A stretch of 45,458 nucleotides of DNA, taken from contig NZ_NSIU01000018.1 of the NCBI RefSeq assembly GCF_002633015.1, forward strand, positions 1 to 45,458. The letters are read 5' to 3'. Below are positions 16,168-25,639 of the stretch, piece after piece. This stretch comes from Sulfuricurvum sp. PD_MW2 (GTDB taxonomy: Bacteria > Campylobacterota > Campylobacteria > Campylobacterales > Sulfurimonadaceae). Below the pieces are notes generated by a model. It saw nothing but the letters and a program-made list of their open reading frames with translations. It was not told the origin of the DNA and ran no database searches. Numbering within the stretch: the first letter of the stretch is position 1; the number at the start of each line of letters is the position of its first letter. The translations under genes were made by a program, and so were the position numbers.

Positions 16168-17307
16168 TTGTTGGCGCATAAACGTTGGAACGTCTAAGAA
16201 ATCTTCGGTATAGTCACCGTTAGCAACCATACGTGCAGCTGGACGAGCAACAACACGTGGTTGTGCTACGGTTGCGGTTGCCGCTACAGCTTCTTTGTTT
16301 TCAAATTCGCAGTTATTGATCCCCATTGATGCTTTTTTCTCAAAACCGGTTGCTACAAGGGTAATGCGGATGAAGTCTTTTGGCAATGACTCATCGGTAG
16401 TGGTTCCGAAAATAACATCCGCAGCTTCATCAACACTGTTGTGGACAACATCCATCGCTGCTGAGAGTTCCATGAACGGGAATTCAGGATGCATACTGAA
16501 GTGAACCAATACTCCAAGTGCACCGTTAACTGACATATTATCAAGCAACGGAGATTCGATAGCGTTTTTGATCGCTTCGTAGGCGGCATTTTCCCCTTTG
16601 TATTCGCCCACACCCATGAGAGCTAACCCACGGTGGCTCATAACGGTTTGTAAGTCGGCAAAGTCAAGGTTGATATCGTTGTCACCGCTTGCGAGGATAA
16701 CACCCGATGTTCCGCTAACGGCGCGAGCAAGTACGCTGTCAACGATTTTAAAGCTCTCTTTGATTCCGAGTTTCGGATCAATGATCGAGAGAAGTTTGTC
16801 ATTCGGGATAACAACGATACAATCAGATTCATTTTTCAATTCTTGAAGGCCGTCTTCCGCCAATTTGAGACGTTTTTTACCCTCAAATGAGAATGGTTTT
16901 GTAACAACCGCAATCGTCAATGCACCTACTTCTTTTGCACATTTTGCAATAATCGGTGCGGCACCCGTACCTGTACCGCCCCCTAGACCGGCTGCTACGA
17001 AAACGATATCTGCACCGCTGAGTACACGTGCCAAATCTTCATAACTCTCCAATGCAGATTCTTTACCGATTTCCGGCTTCATCCCTGCACCCAAACCTTT
17101 AGTGAGTTTTGCACCGAGTTGAACTTTTGTTGCGGCTGATCCTTGCTCTAAAACCTGCGCATCAGTATTGGCAATGATGAGTTCAATGCCCGGAATTTGC
17201 TCTCTGAGCATATACCCGATCATATTACCGCCGCCGCCGCCGACACCGACTGCTACGATACGAGCTCCTGTAAGAGTTGTTGATTCTTCAATTGAAAATG
17301 GTTCCAT
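16159..17307 (-). CDS. ftsZ: Cell division GTPase FtsZ
   Basis: Tubulin-like GTPase that forms the Z ring at mid-cell. 382 residues, normal length. GTP-binding signature GGGTGTG at 109-115, N-terminal GVGGGGGNMI at 21-30, and the T7 synergy loop NLDFAD at 213-218. The C-terminal conserved peptide is DFLDVPTFMRQQ near the end, which in other species binds FtsA. A variable Ala/Val/Arg-rich linker of about 40 residues precedes it. ATG 17307 has GGAG upstream. It is 18 bases downstream of ftsA, as usual, and followed by the J-domain gene. Confidence 0.98.
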   Translation of the reverse strand: MEPFSIEESTTLTGARIVAVGVGGGGGNMIGYMLREQIPGIELIIANTDAQVLEQGSAATKVQLGAKLTKGLGAGMKPEIGKESALESYEDLARVLSGADIVFVAAGLGGGTGTGAAPIIAKCAKEVGALTIAVVTKPFSFEGKKRLKLAEDGLQELKNESDCIVVIPNDKLLSIIDPKLGIKESFKIVDSVLARAVSGTSGVILASGDNDINLDFADLQTVMSHRGLALMGVGEYKGENAAYEAIKNAIESPLLDNMSVNGALGVLVHFSMHPEFPFMELSAAMDVVHNSVDEAADVIFGTTTDESLPKDFIRITLVATGFEKKASMGINNCEFENKEAVAATATVAQPRVVARPAARMVANGDYTEDFLDVPTFMRQQRD

Positions 17308-17325
17308 GCTTGCTCCTTGACGTGA

Positions 17326-18750
17326 TTAAAATAGTTGAGTTGCCCAGTTCCAAAACTTGGAAATGGGGTTTGGTTGATCGCTCTGTACTGACTTGTTGGA
17401 GCCAATATTGACCATTTTTGTTGTTTCTGCAATCTTCTCATCCTTCGCCGGCGGCGTTGTAGCTGCCGGTGCAGGAGTTGAAGATGCAGGAGGGGTGACA
17501 GTGTCGAATTTTGGTGCTTCTTCAACAGCAGATACGGATGAAGCAGGATGTTGCTGTGTTCCCATATCTTCACTGGCATGGCGCATGCGTCGATTGACAT
17601 CGATTTCATAGGCAGTATATCCATCTGCCATGTATTTGATCAGACCGACTGCACCGGAGTATGAAGGATCTCGAAGGGTATCAAAAAGCCCTCCGACATC
17701 TGCAGGTTTTGCAAGGCGAACCGGCATATTGTCTAAAATAGCGACCGCAAGTTCACGCAACCCTTCGATTTTTGTAAAACCGCCGGTAAGAACTACACCG
17801 GCTCCCATATGCTCTTTAAGACCGCTTTTTTCAATCGATTGTGCAATGATCATCAGCGTCTCTTCCACACGCGCGTAAATAACGTTATGGACAACTTCGA
17901 GGGAGACTTCGTGGCTGGATGTTTCATCACCGATGACCGGGAGTTCAATTAAATCATTGCTTGGCGCATAAAGCGAACCGTAGTTGATTTTGACATTATC
18001 CGCAGTATGAAGAGGAGTATGTAATGCCATAGAGAGGTCATTGGTGATGTGGTTAGAACCGACTCCCAAAAAGTCGTTGTAACGAATCGCGTGTCCTGAA
18101 TGGATAACGATGTTGCTCGTATTTCCGCCCATATCGACAACGGCCGCACCGAGTTCTTTCTCATCGGCATTCAAGACTGCAATGGCAGAGGCATAGCCGC
18201 TGAGTACAACGCTTTCTACTTCAACTCCTGCTGCTTTTACCGCTTTTCGCAGATTGTTAAGATTGCTTTTTTGCGTGGTGATAATGTGTGTTTCTACTTC
18301 GAGGCGAGAGGCATTCATTCCAAGCGGATCTTCGATGAAATCTTGATCGTCTACTTTGAAGTTGTACGGAAGCGCATGAAGTACTTCAAATTCATTCGGT
18401 ATGTTTGCATTGTAGAGGGAGGTATGCATAACACGTTGAATTTCGTTGAGGGTGATCTCTTTATTCGGGATATTGACGATACCGCTCGAGTTTAGGCTTT
18501 TTGTATAGGCTCCGGAGATACTGACGATAGCACTTCGCAGTTCAGTACCTGCAACTCGTTTGGCATCGTTAAGTGCACTTTTAATCGATTTGCTTGCAAG
18601 CTCGATATTAGTGATACTCCCTTTTCGAAGCCCTTGTGCTTTTGAGATACCGGCTCCGATGATTGTAGCATTGTTCTCATCGTCGATTTCGGCGATGAGT
18701 GCACAAACTTTTGTTGAGCCGATATCAATGGCTAAAACGGTTCGTTTCAA
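17326..18750 (-). CDS. ftsA: Cell division protein FtsA
   Basis: Actin-like ATPase that tethers FtsZ to the membrane. 474 residues, longer than E. coli FtsA (420). Phosphate-1 motif AIDIGSTKVCALI at 7-19, phosphate-2 region VVDMGGNTSNI near 205, and adenosine motif GAGVVLTGGFTKIEGL near 315. After the fold ends at about 390 there is a Pro/Ala/Thr-rich linker and then a C-terminal amphipathic helix (NPISKFWNWATQLF) that fits the membrane-targeting sequence. The start is TTG 18750 with GAGGGG seven bases upstream; it lies one base past the PpiD-like stop, so translation is probably coupled. Confidence 0.96.
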   Translation of the reverse strand: MKRTVLAIDIGSTKVCALIAEIDDENNATIIGAGISKAQGLRKGSITNIELASKSIKSALNDAKRVAGTELRSAIVSISGAYTKSLNSSGIVNIPNKEITLNEIQRVMHTSLYNANIPNEFEVLHALPYNFKVDDQDFIEDPLGMNASRLEVETHIITTQKSNLNNLRKAVKAAGVEVESVVLSGYASAIAVLNADEKELGAAVVDMGGNTSNIVIHSGHAIRYNDFLGVGSNHITNDLSMALHTPLHTADNVKINYGSLYAPSNDLIELPVIGDETSSHEVSLEVVHNVIYARVEETLMIIAQSIEKSGLKEHMGAGVVLTGGFTKIEGLRELAVAILDNMPVRLAKPADVGGLFDTLRDPSYSGAVGLIKYMADGYTAYEIDVNRRMRHASEDMGTQQHPASSVSAVEEAPKFDTVTPPASSTPAPAATTPPAKDEKIAETTKMVNIGSNKSVQSDQPNPISKFWNWATQLF

Positions 18751-18751
18751 A

Positions 18752-20218
18752 TCAAATCCCCTCTACATAGATTTCAACGGGGTATTTGCTTTCAAGTGTT
18801 TTGAGTAAACCTTGATCTAACAAATTCCCTTTGAATTTAAGTACGGCATTCCCATCCGCTAATGTTTTATCTTGAAGCAACTTTTGTTCCAAAACGTTAT
18901 ACATAATAACATTTCCGCTCTCCAAAGTAATAAAACCTTGTTTTTGTTTGGATGCAAACAGTTTTGTTAAAAACTCTGATCCCTCAGGTGCGCTTAAACC
19001 GGCGATTTTTTCACTATCTTTGCGTGTGATAAAATCCGTTGAAGTGCCGATGAATGTTTTATAGCTGTTTTGAGCCAATTCTTGAAGTTTGGATTTTTTT
19101 GCTTCATTCATATAAAGCGCGATAACATCCGTTTTAGCTTCGTCAAATGTTTTTGATCGTGATGGATTCATTTTGTCTAACTTGACAATGATATAGTCAT
19201 TACCGACTTTGCGGGGTTTGAGAAATTGTTTTTGTTCATTGAGACTCATGATCTCTTTGGTAAGTTCAGGATCGAATGTTGAGGTTTCAGCACTCATGGT
19301 TGCTTTAGAAGGAGTCATTCCGGCTTTTAGTGCGCCTTTTTTGTAGTCGATGTAAAGACGAAGCGCCTCTTTCTCGGTTGCTTTGTCGTTGAGTGCCGCT
19401 ACAATCGTGTTTTGTGCTTCAGCAGGGGTTAATATTTTCCCTGATGGATCTTTGAGCAGTTGACGATTGGTATCGTAATAATCGCTGATCTCTTTTGCTG
19501 TCGGTACTGTTGTCAGTGATTTTTGTGTCACGTAGCTAATTTCATAACTTGGTGCAGTTTTGAACTCTTTTTGATTTTTTTCCCAAAGCGCTTTTAATTC
19601 CGCTTCGGTTGGTGACAATGAAATCATACCCGGGGTTAAAATTTTGTAACTGATTTTATCGGCAACACCGAGTGCATTGGCCAAAGCGTTTGTTTCGATA
19701 GGTTTGGTTCCGGAAGACAAAAGATAGAGCGTTTTTTGGATCAATAGCTCTTTTTTCATCGATTCTTCGTACTCTTTGATGCTTAAATGATTTTGTTTCA
19801 ATGCTTCGGCATACACCGCTTTGTCAAACGTACCGTCTTTAGCAAAAACGCTTTGCGATTTAATGACATTCCAAAGTTCATCATCCGTTACGATCAATCC
19901 GTAACTTTTTGCAAGGTTCAAAATCAATGCTTGGTTAACGAGTTGGCGAAGTGCTTGACGTTGAAGACCAAACTGCTGGGCTTGTTTTTCATCCAATTTT
20001 CCTTGAAAGAGCTGGTTGTATTGGTTGAAAATATTGGTGTAGCTTTTTTGAAGTTCGGCTGATGTGATAGAAATATCACCCACTTTGGCAACGGCGCCCG
20101 CTTTATCTCCGTAACTGTACTGTCCCCATCCGACAAATCCTGCTCCGATAAAAGCGATAGTGGAGATCCAAATGGTAATCACCAAGTATTTGCGATGGCG
20201 CTGCATCCAAGTAATCAT
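18752..20218 (-). CDS. Periplasmic PpiD/SurA-like chaperone-isomerase
   Basis: 488-residue membrane-anchored periplasmic folding factor. One N-terminal helix (about 13-32) behind a basic start (MQRHRK) anchors it in the inner membrane, as in PpiD. A SurA-N-like chaperone domain follows (about 40-180: VGDISITSAELQ, LRQLVNQALILNLAKSYGL). Residues about 215-375 correspond to a parvulin-type region (KEFKTAPSYEISYVT, VGNDYIIVKLDKMNPSRSKTFDEAK) that is diverged and may have little isomerase activity. It is first in the ppiD-ftsA-ftsZ-J-domain group, an order I recall from H. pylori and C. jejuni. Confidence 0.85.
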   Translation of the reverse strand: MITWMQRHRKYLVITIWISTIAFIGAGFVGWGQYSYGDKAGAVAKVGDISITSAELQKSYTNIFNQYNQLFQGKLDEKQAQQFGLQRQALRQLVNQALILNLAKSYGLIVTDDELWNVIKSQSVFAKDGTFDKAVYAEALKQNHLSIKEYEESMKKELLIQKTLYLLSSGTKPIETNALANALGVADKISYKILTPGMISLSPTEAELKALWEKNQKEFKTAPSYEISYVTQKSLTTVPTAKEISDYYDTNRQLLKDPSGKILTPAEAQNTIVAALNDKATEKEALRLYIDYKKGALKAGMTPSKATMSAETSTFDPELTKEIMSLNEQKQFLKPRKVGNDYIIVKLDKMNPSRSKTFDEAKTDVIALYMNEAKKSKLQELAQNSYKTFIGTSTDFITRKDSEKIAGLSAPEGSEFLTKLFASKQKQGFITLESGNVIMYNVLEQKLLQDKTLADGNAVLKFKGNLLDQGLLKTLESKYPVEIYVEGI

Positions 20219-20291
20219 ATTAAACGATCCTGTTGTAAAATTCAGATATTCTATTCACTTTACCATTAAACTTGGATGAAAATGGAAGAGA

Positions 20292-20307
20292 GCTAACAAA
20301 TGTTAGC
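20292..20307. promoter_or_regulatory. Operator-like inverted repeat before bioA
   Basis: GCTAACA-AA-TGTTAGC, two perfect 7-bp arms with a 2-base centre, ending 31 bases before the bioA ATG. The tight centre favours a dimeric repressor site over an RNA hairpin. It does not have the 14-16 base spacer of classical BirA operators. Confidence 0.45.
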
Positions 20308-20337
20308 ATAAAAAAATGCAATTTTAGGGGTTTTTTA

Positions 20338-21633
20338 ATGAATAATGTTGAAATTTCATCGCGGGATCTAAACGTTTTGTGGCATCCGTGTACACAAATG
20401 AAAGATCATGAAACAATCCCGTTAACCCCAGTATCAAAGGCATACGGTGTCTATTTGGAAGATTTTGAAGGAAATCGGGTCATTGATGCGATCAGCAGCT
20501 GGTGGGTCAATCTTTTTGGGCATTGCAACCCCTATATCAATCAAAAAATCAAAGAGCAGTTAGAAGTTCTCGAACACGTCATATTGGCGGGATTTACCCA
20601 CGAGGGGATCGTACGTCTTTCTGAACGGCTTGTCGGACTTGCTCCGGATGGGCTAACACGCTGTTTTTATGCAGACAACGGTTCGAGTGCGATAGAAGTT
20701 GCTCTGAAAATGTCCTATCACTCCCACAAAAACAACGGAAAGGAGAAAGGGCTTTTTGTTTCGCTCAGTGAGAGTTATCACGGAGAGACGTTGGGAGCAT
20801 TATCGGTTGGTGATGTTGCGTTGTACAAAGAGACGTACGAGCCTCTTTTGATCCGATCGATTCAAACTCCTTCTCCTGAAAATCAAAGTGTTGAAGCTGC
20901 TTTGGCAGCGGCAAAACTTTTTGAAAATCTCTTAAAAGAAAATGCCGATGATATAGCGGCATTCATCGTTGAACCGCTGGTCCAGGGAGCAGGGGGGATG
21001 AGAATGTATCATCCGATCTTTTTGCACGAAGCCAAACGATTGTGTGAAGAATATGGCGTCCATTTTATCGCCGATGAAATTTTGGTCGGATTCGGACGGA
21101 CAGGGAGTATGTTTGCGTGTCAACAAGCAGAGATAACACCCGATTTTTTAGTTCTATCCAAAGGGCTTACAGGCGGCTATTTGCCGCTATCCGTCGTACT
21201 AACAAATGAAAATATTTATAACTCGTTTTACTGTGATTACAATCCGATCCGCTCGTTTTTGCACTCACACAGTTATACGGGAAATGCGTTGGCGTGCGCT
21301 GCAGCAAATGCGACTCTCGATATTTTTGAATCGCAAAACGTGATTGAAAATAACCGTAAAACGAGTGCGTTGATGGCTGATGAGCTAAAGCGTTTTGAAT
21401 CCCGTCCAAAAGTCAAGGAAGTACGCCAGTGCGGGATGATTGCGGCGATAGAGTTAGAGAGTTTTGAAGCGCATGAACGTATCGGCCTGAAAATCCATCA
21501 ATTGTGCCTGAAACGGGGGGTGTTGATACGACCGTTAGGGAGTGTGGTTTACGTCATGACCCCTTATGTCATTACATCCGATGAACTTACAAAAGTGTTT
21601 GATGCGATCGAATTTGCTTTGGATAACATTTAA
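20338..21633 (+). CDS. bioA: Adenosylmethionine-8-amino-7-oxononanoate aminotransferase BioA
   Basis: Class III PLP aminotransferase that makes 7,8-diaminopelargonate in biotin synthesis, with S-adenosylmethionine as amino donor. 431 residues from ATG 20338, chosen because AGGGG lies seven bases upstream; an in-frame ATG at 20272 would add 22 poorly conserved residues across the operator-like repeat. The N-terminus LWHPCTQMKDHE is the BioA hallmark, SSWWVNLFGH is the substrate region, ADEILVGFGRTG holds the PLP-contacting Asp, and Lys275 in LSKGLTGGYLPLS forms the Schiff base. No other bio genes are near. It is divergent from the ppiD-ftsA-ftsZ group. Confidence 0.95.
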   Translation: MNNVEISSRDLNVLWHPCTQMKDHETIPLTPVSKAYGVYLEDFEGNRVIDAISSWWVNLFGHCNPYINQKIKEQLEVLEHVILAGFTHEGIVRLSERLVGLAPDGLTRCFYADNGSSAIEVALKMSYHSHKNNGKEKGLFVSLSESYHGETLGALSVGDVALYKETYEPLLIRSIQTPSPENQSVEAALAAAKLFENLLKENADDIAAFIVEPLVQGAGGMRMYHPIFLHEAKRLCEEYGVHFIADEILVGFGRTGSMFACQQAEITPDFLVLSKGLTGGYLPLSVVLTNENIYNSFYCDYNPIRSFLHSHSYTGNALACAAANATLDIFESQNVIENNRKTSALMADELKRFESRPKVKEVRQCGMIAAIELESFEAHERIGLKIHQLCLKRGVLIRPLGSVVYVMTPYVITSDELTKVFDAIEFALDNI

Positions 21634-21689
21634 AGGTGTTATTAGTGCGCTTAGGTTATCATAAGGGCTATTAAACCTAAAGGCCTTTT

Positions 21690-22613
21690 GTGCAAGAGAT
21701 TCCTCATATTCCCGTACTGTATAGAGAAGTTCTTGAAGCATTTGCTCCTTGCAGCGATGGATGGGTTGTTGATTGTACGATGGGGTATGGAGGGCACTCT
21801 TCACTCCTGTTGGAAAACAATCCTGCGATATCGTTGATCGGAATTGACCAAGATCCTACCGCTATTGCTTTTTCGAGTAAACGTTTAGAACCTTTCGGAA
21901 AGCGTGTTGAGATCCGTCAAGGACGTTTTTCAGAGGTTGCGTCAGAAACGATAGCGCAATTCGGCGATAAAATTTGCGGTATTTTGGCCGATATAGGGGT
22001 GTCATCACTGCAATTGGATCAACGAGAGAGAGGATTTTCGTATGAAAGCGATACTCTCGATATGCGAATGAACCCCAATGCAGTGCTGAGCGCGTATGAG
22101 GTCGTGAATGAATATTCTCAGAGTGCTCTTGAGAGTATTTTGCGTGAATACGGGGAAGTGACAAACTCCCGAAAAGTGGCGGAAACGATTGTTCAGCGCC
22201 GTCCGTTTGCTTCGGCTAAAGAGCTTTCGAACGCGATTTTTCATCTGATGCCGAAGGGAAAAAAGATTCACCCCTCAACGCTTGTAATGCAGGCGATTCG
22301 GATCGAAGTCAACGATGAATTGGGTGAATTGACCCGGCTTCTCGATGCGATTGAGGCCTCCAAGATCAAAAAGCTTCGGGTGGCGATTATCACCTTTCAT
22401 TCGCTTGAAGATCGGATTGTGAAAAATCGCTTTTCAAAATGGTCAAAAAACTGTATTTGTCCGGATGATGCAATGCGATGTACGTGCGGAAACAATCATG
22501 CGATCGGCAAAACCATTACCAAAAAGCCGTTGTGTGCGGCGGACGATGAATTGCGTGCAAATTCGCGAAGCCGAAGTGCGAAACTAAGAATATTTGAGAT
22601 ACGAAGAGATTGA
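21690..22613 (+). CDS. rsmH: 16S rRNA m4C1402 methyltransferase RsmH (MraW)
   Basis: N4-methylates C1402 of 16S rRNA using S-adenosylmethionine. 307 residues, typical length. N-terminal HIPVLYREVLEAF, SAM-binding DCTMGYGGHSSLLL (28-41), ILADIGVSSLQLDQRERGFSY near 100, and C-terminal AIITFHSLEDRIVKNRF with KPLCAADDELRANSRSRSAKLR at the end. The start is GTG 21690 with AAAGG six bases upstream. In most bacteria rsmH heads the division cluster before ftsL, and the next gene here fits that slot. Confidence 0.97.
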   Translation: MQEIPHIPVLYREVLEAFAPCSDGWVVDCTMGYGGHSSLLLENNPAISLIGIDQDPTAIAFSSKRLEPFGKRVEIRQGRFSEVASETIAQFGDKICGILADIGVSSLQLDQRERGFSYESDTLDMRMNPNAVLSAYEVVNEYSQSALESILREYGEVTNSRKVAETIVQRRPFASAKELSNAIFHLMPKGKKIHPSTLVMQAIRIEVNDELGELTRLLDAIEASKIKKLRVAIITFHSLEDRIVKNRFSKWSKNCICPDDAMRCTCGNNHAIGKTITKKPLCAADDELRANSRSRSAKLRIFEIRRD

Positions 22614-22619
22614 TAGGGT

Positions 22620-22898
22620 ATGAGCGATAAACTTGATATTTTAGAAGAGACACAGCACATCATCAGCCCTGATGATTCGATGGGGCCTCTTTTTTTACGG
22701 AATGTATTCATCGGTATTTTTTTAGTACTGGTAGTCGTATTCCCGAAAATTTTTATTAACACTCAAATTTATTTTAAAAGTCGTGAAATTTCTACGTTGA
22801 GTCATGAACACGACTCTCTTTTGGAAGAAAACCGCTTGATCCGAGCAAAAGTTGAAGCTTTGAAATATAAAAGCCAAGTTTTGGATACACTTTTTTAA
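22620..22898 (+). CDS. Candidate FtsL-like cell division protein
   Basis: 92 residues: a cytoplasmic N-terminus of about 25 residues, one helix at about 27-47 (NVFIGIFLVLVVVFPKIFI), then a coiled-coil-prone region rich in Glu, Leu, Ser and Lys (about 52-88). This size and layout, and the position six bases after rsmH, are those of FtsL, the bitopic divisome protein that pairs with FtsB and FtsQ. FtsL is too diverged to recognise by residues alone, so the call rests on topology and context. Campylobacterota usually annotate this protein as hypothetical. Confidence 0.6.
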   Translation: MSDKLDILEETQHIISPDDSMGPLFLRNVFIGIFLVLVVVFPKIFINTQIYFKSREISTLSHEHDSLLEENRLIRAKVEALKYKSQVLDTLF

Positions 22899-22946
22899 AA
22901 CAACGACTTTATTAACCTCATTCCAATCAACTAAGAATAGTGGTGG

Positions 22947-22993
22947 TATAATCACCAACTTAAAATAGATCTTGTGTAGAGTCGATGTATAAT
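22947..22993 (+). promoter_or_regulatory. Two candidate -10 boxes before the 142-residue gene
   Basis: Perfect TATAAT at 22947-22952 (within GGTGGTATAATCACC, itself a small inverted repeat) and again at 22988-22993 (in TGTATAAT). Neither has an obvious -35 hexamer. They lie in the 120-base gap after the FtsL-like gene and probably drive the gene group from 23019 onward. Confidence 0.35.
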
Positions 22994-23018
22994 CCCCAAA
23001 CCATATAGATTTAAAATT

Positions 23019-23447
23019 TTGACAGAACGAGTGGGTGTGAGCCGTTTATTCATATTTTTGCTCATAGGAACTTTTGTAATCACACACGCAGCTGCATGGA
23101 GAGAATCAAAAAGTTTTATCCTCAAAAAAGATGAATTGGCTAAAATTCTGGTTAAAAGTGAAGGGCAAGAACGGCTCTTGAATTTTCGGTGGACCTTATA
23201 CGCCGACAAAGCATTAGTTGTTCACGAAAGTTTTGATCGCTTCGTCGGTCAGCATGTTTTGTATGTCGGACATACAAATCAGAGCTTTCGTAAAGTACTT
23301 TTGAGTGCACAGAAAACTCAAAGGGACGTTCCCTATATAATAGTCGTATTTAAAAAATTTGATGACGGCAACAAAACCGCGCAGATGGATCTGTTTTTAA
23401 TTGATAAAGAGAACCGGATTGTGTTGGATTATTTAACGAATAAGTGA
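23019..23447 (+). CDS. Exported or anchored protein of unknown function
   Basis: Up to 142 residues. Three in-frame starts are possible: TTG 23019, GTG 23031 and GTG 23037; none has a strong ribosome site, and the last gives the neatest signal sequence (SRLFIFLLIGTFVITHAAA). The mature part of about 115 residues mixes strands and helices: ERLLNFRWTLYADKALVVHESFDRF, then QHVLYVGH, DVPYIIVVFKKFDDG and MDLFLIDKENRIVLDYL. I do not recognise the fold. It lies nine bases before the polyprenyl synthase gene, so both are likely co-transcribed. Confidence 0.7.
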   Translation: MTERVGVSRLFIFLLIGTFVITHAAAWRESKSFILKKDELAKILVKSEGQERLLNFRWTLYADKALVVHESFDRFVGQHVLYVGHTNQSFRKVLLSAQKTQRDVPYIIVVFKKFDDGNKTAQMDLFLIDKENRIVLDYLTNK

Positions 23448-23456
23448 TGATTAGGT

Positions 23457-24347
23457 ATGTTGGAAACTGTAGAAACCCTTATTGCTAAGTTGATTGATGA
23501 GGTTGATTATCCCCCCGCAGCGCATCTGTTTCAAAAACTCTCCGGCGGTAAACGACTCCGTGCACGCTTGATCCTCACCATTGCTCCCGAATCTGCTCAA
23601 GCTCCGTTGCTGGGAGCGATTGTCGAACTTATTCATGCGGCGAGTTTACTTCATGATGATGTAATCGATGAGGCACAATTGCGTCGAGGTGTCCCCTCTG
23701 TCAATGCTACCGAAGGATCAAAAACGGCGATTATGCTGGGTGATATTCTCTACTCCAAAGCGTTTAGTGAGCTTACCTCTTTTGACCCTCGTATCGCCCG
23801 CTCCGTCGCCGAATCGGTAACTCGCCTCTCAGTCGGAGAGATGATGGATGTAGGGATGGCAGAGCGTTTCAACAGTGATCGTGAACTGTATCTTAAAATG
23901 CTTTATCTGAAAACGGCGACCTTGATCGAAGCGTGTGCATACAGTGCGGCGATTTTGGCGGGGAAAGACGAAGAGGCATACGCCATATACGGTAAAAACT
24001 TAGGATTGGCGTTTCAAATTGTGGATGATATTCTCGATATTACCGCGGATGAAGCGACTCTTGGGAAACCTTCTCTGAATGATTTTTCGGAAGGGAAAGC
24101 GACTTTGCCGTACATCGATTTGTACAACAATCTCGATGAGAATGAAAAAACGCGTTTGATCGCCAATCATGCCAAGGTATTGGACGATGCAGAGAAAGGG
24201 TGGATTCGTTCCAAAATGGATGCGTTCGGAACGATTGAGCAATCGTACAGTTATGCAAGAGCATTGTGTGATGAAGCGATCGGTGCGATCGGTGATGACG
24301 CTGCCTTGCGTGCCATTATAGAAACTGTGATCAAAAGAAGTTACTGA
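23457..24347 (+). CDS. ispB: Polyprenyl diphosphate synthase (IspB-like)
   Basis: Trans-isoprenyl diphosphate synthase that builds the side chain of menaquinone. 296 residues, near the usual 300-325. First Asp-rich motif DDVID at 67-71 followed by RRG, second motif DDILD at 190-194, and GGKRLRARL near 30-38 for the isopentenyl diphosphate site. Chain length cannot be read reliably from sequence; octaprenyl or similar is usual here. It overlaps hemA by one base (TGATG), which places quinone side-chain and heme synthesis in one transcript. Confidence 0.9.
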   Translation: MLETVETLIAKLIDEVDYPPAAHLFQKLSGGKRLRARLILTIAPESAQAPLLGAIVELIHAASLLHDDVIDEAQLRRGVPSVNATEGSKTAIMLGDILYSKAFSELTSFDPRIARSVAESVTRLSVGEMMDVGMAERFNSDRELYLKMLYLKTATLIEACAYSAAILAGKDEEAYAIYGKNLGLAFQIVDDILDITADEATLGKPSLNDFSEGKATLPYIDLYNNLDENEKTRLIANHAKVLDDAEKGWIRSKMDAFGTIEQSYSYARALCDEAIGAIGDDAALRAIIETVIKRSY

Positions 24348-25639
24348 TGCATTATTTGATCGTTAGCTTTTCCCACAAAAACTCGACATTAGCCATACGT
24401 GAGAAACTTGCGTTTGTCGATGAAGCATCGCAGCTCAATGCGATGAAACAATTGAATGCAAGTCCGTACATCAGTGAATCGATGGTTCTTTCTACCTGTA
24501 ACCGTGTTGAAGTATTTTGTAGCTGTAACGATACGGATGCGGCGAAAGAAGAACTTTTTTTTCTTTTGACAAAGCATTCGGGTTTGAGTCACACGGAACT
24601 CTATTCCCGTGCTGATATTTTTGACGATGAGGGGGGGATCCATCACCTCTTTAGTGTAGCGAGTTCACTCGATTCGATGGTTGTCGGGGAGACGCAGATA
24701 TCCGGTCAGCTCAAAGACGCGTTCAAACTCTCGCAAGAGAACGGCTATTCGGCGCAAAAAATTGCCCGTGCAATGAACTATGCGTTTAAGTGTGCGGCAG
24801 AAGTGCGCAATGCAACGAATATCTCTTCAAAACCGGTATCGGTTGCGAGTGTAGCCATCGCAAAAGTAAAAGAGTCGCTAGGTGATGTAGCCGGTAAAAA
24901 AGCGTTGGTGATCGGTTCGGGTGAGATGTCTGTCATTACCTGTAAACATCTAAGTGCTCAGGGCGTTGATGTTACGATTATGAATCGGACATTTGAAAAA
25001 GCTGAGGCGATAGCGAAAGAGTGTAATGCCCGAGTGCGCTCGTATGAAGAACTTTTGTATGCTATTAATGAAAATGAGCTTTTATTTACTGCAACAGGCT
25101 CACTGACTCCGATTATCACGGAGGAGATGATTAAACCGACAACATTTGATCGATACTGGTTTGATATGGCGGTACCGCGAGACATCGAATGTGATCCATC
25201 GTTGTGGTCGATCAATCTTTTTTATGTAGATGATCTCAAAGAGATCGTTTCGGAAAACATTGCATTGCGTGAAGATGAAGCAAAACTCTCTTATGTGATT
25301 ATTCGACGTCACGTAGCTCTCTTTTTTGAGTGGCTTAAAACTCTCTCCGTCGAGCCGTTAATTAAAAATATGTATCTCAAAGCATATGAAGCAGCGTTGC
25401 AAGAATCGAACAGAGTTATCGGCAACGGCTATATTCCAAAAGAGTATGAGACTGAACTTCATAAAGCAACTCTTCAAACATTAAAACGTTTCTTACATCC
25501 GTTTGCCGAAAGGATGCGTGATGGCTCTGATCCGATGCGGATCGATACTCTGATTGAAGCAATGAGCTTTTTAATGAATGAAGAAGATGGGGAAGATCTC
25601 TCTCAAAAATCTTGTAACTATTACCCTAAAGGAAAATAA
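24347..25639 (+). CDS. hemA: Glutamyl-tRNA reductase HemA
   Basis: First committed step of heme synthesis by the C5 pathway: reduces glutamyl-tRNA to glutamate-1-semialdehyde with NADPH. 430 residues. The catalytic Cys51 is in [21 protein letters not shown] near 121-133 is conserved; the NADPH Rossmann fold has VIGSGEMS near 187-194; the C-terminal dimerisation helices occupy about 315-415. It overlaps its neighbours by one base on both sides. HemA is often controlled by heme-dependent proteolysis, but no evidence for this is visible here. Confidence 0.97.
   Translation: MHYLIVSFSHKNSTLAIREKLAFVDEASQLNAMKQLNASPYISESMVLSTCNRVEVFCSCNDTDAAKEELFFLLTKHSGLSHTELYSRADIFDDEGGIHHLFSVASSLDSMVVGETQISGQLKDAFKLSQENGYSAQKIARAMNYAFKCAAEVRNATNISSKPVSVASVAIAKVKESLGDVAGKKALVIGSGEMSVITCKHLSAQGVDVTIMNRTFEKAEAIAKECNARVRSYEELLYAINENELLFTATGSLTPIITEEMIKPTTFDRYWFDMAVPRDIECDPSLWSINLFYVDDLKEIVSENIALREDEAKLSYVIIRRHVALFFEWLKTLSVEPLIKNMYLKAYEAALQESNRVIGNGYIPKEYETELHKATLQTLKRFLHPFAERMRDGSDPMRIDTLIEAMSFLMNEEDGEDLSQKSCNYYPKGK

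Noticed and set aside
20219-20337. Possible biotin or SAM riboswitch before bioA
   Set aside because: No conserved riboswitch core seen; only the short DNA dyad stands out.
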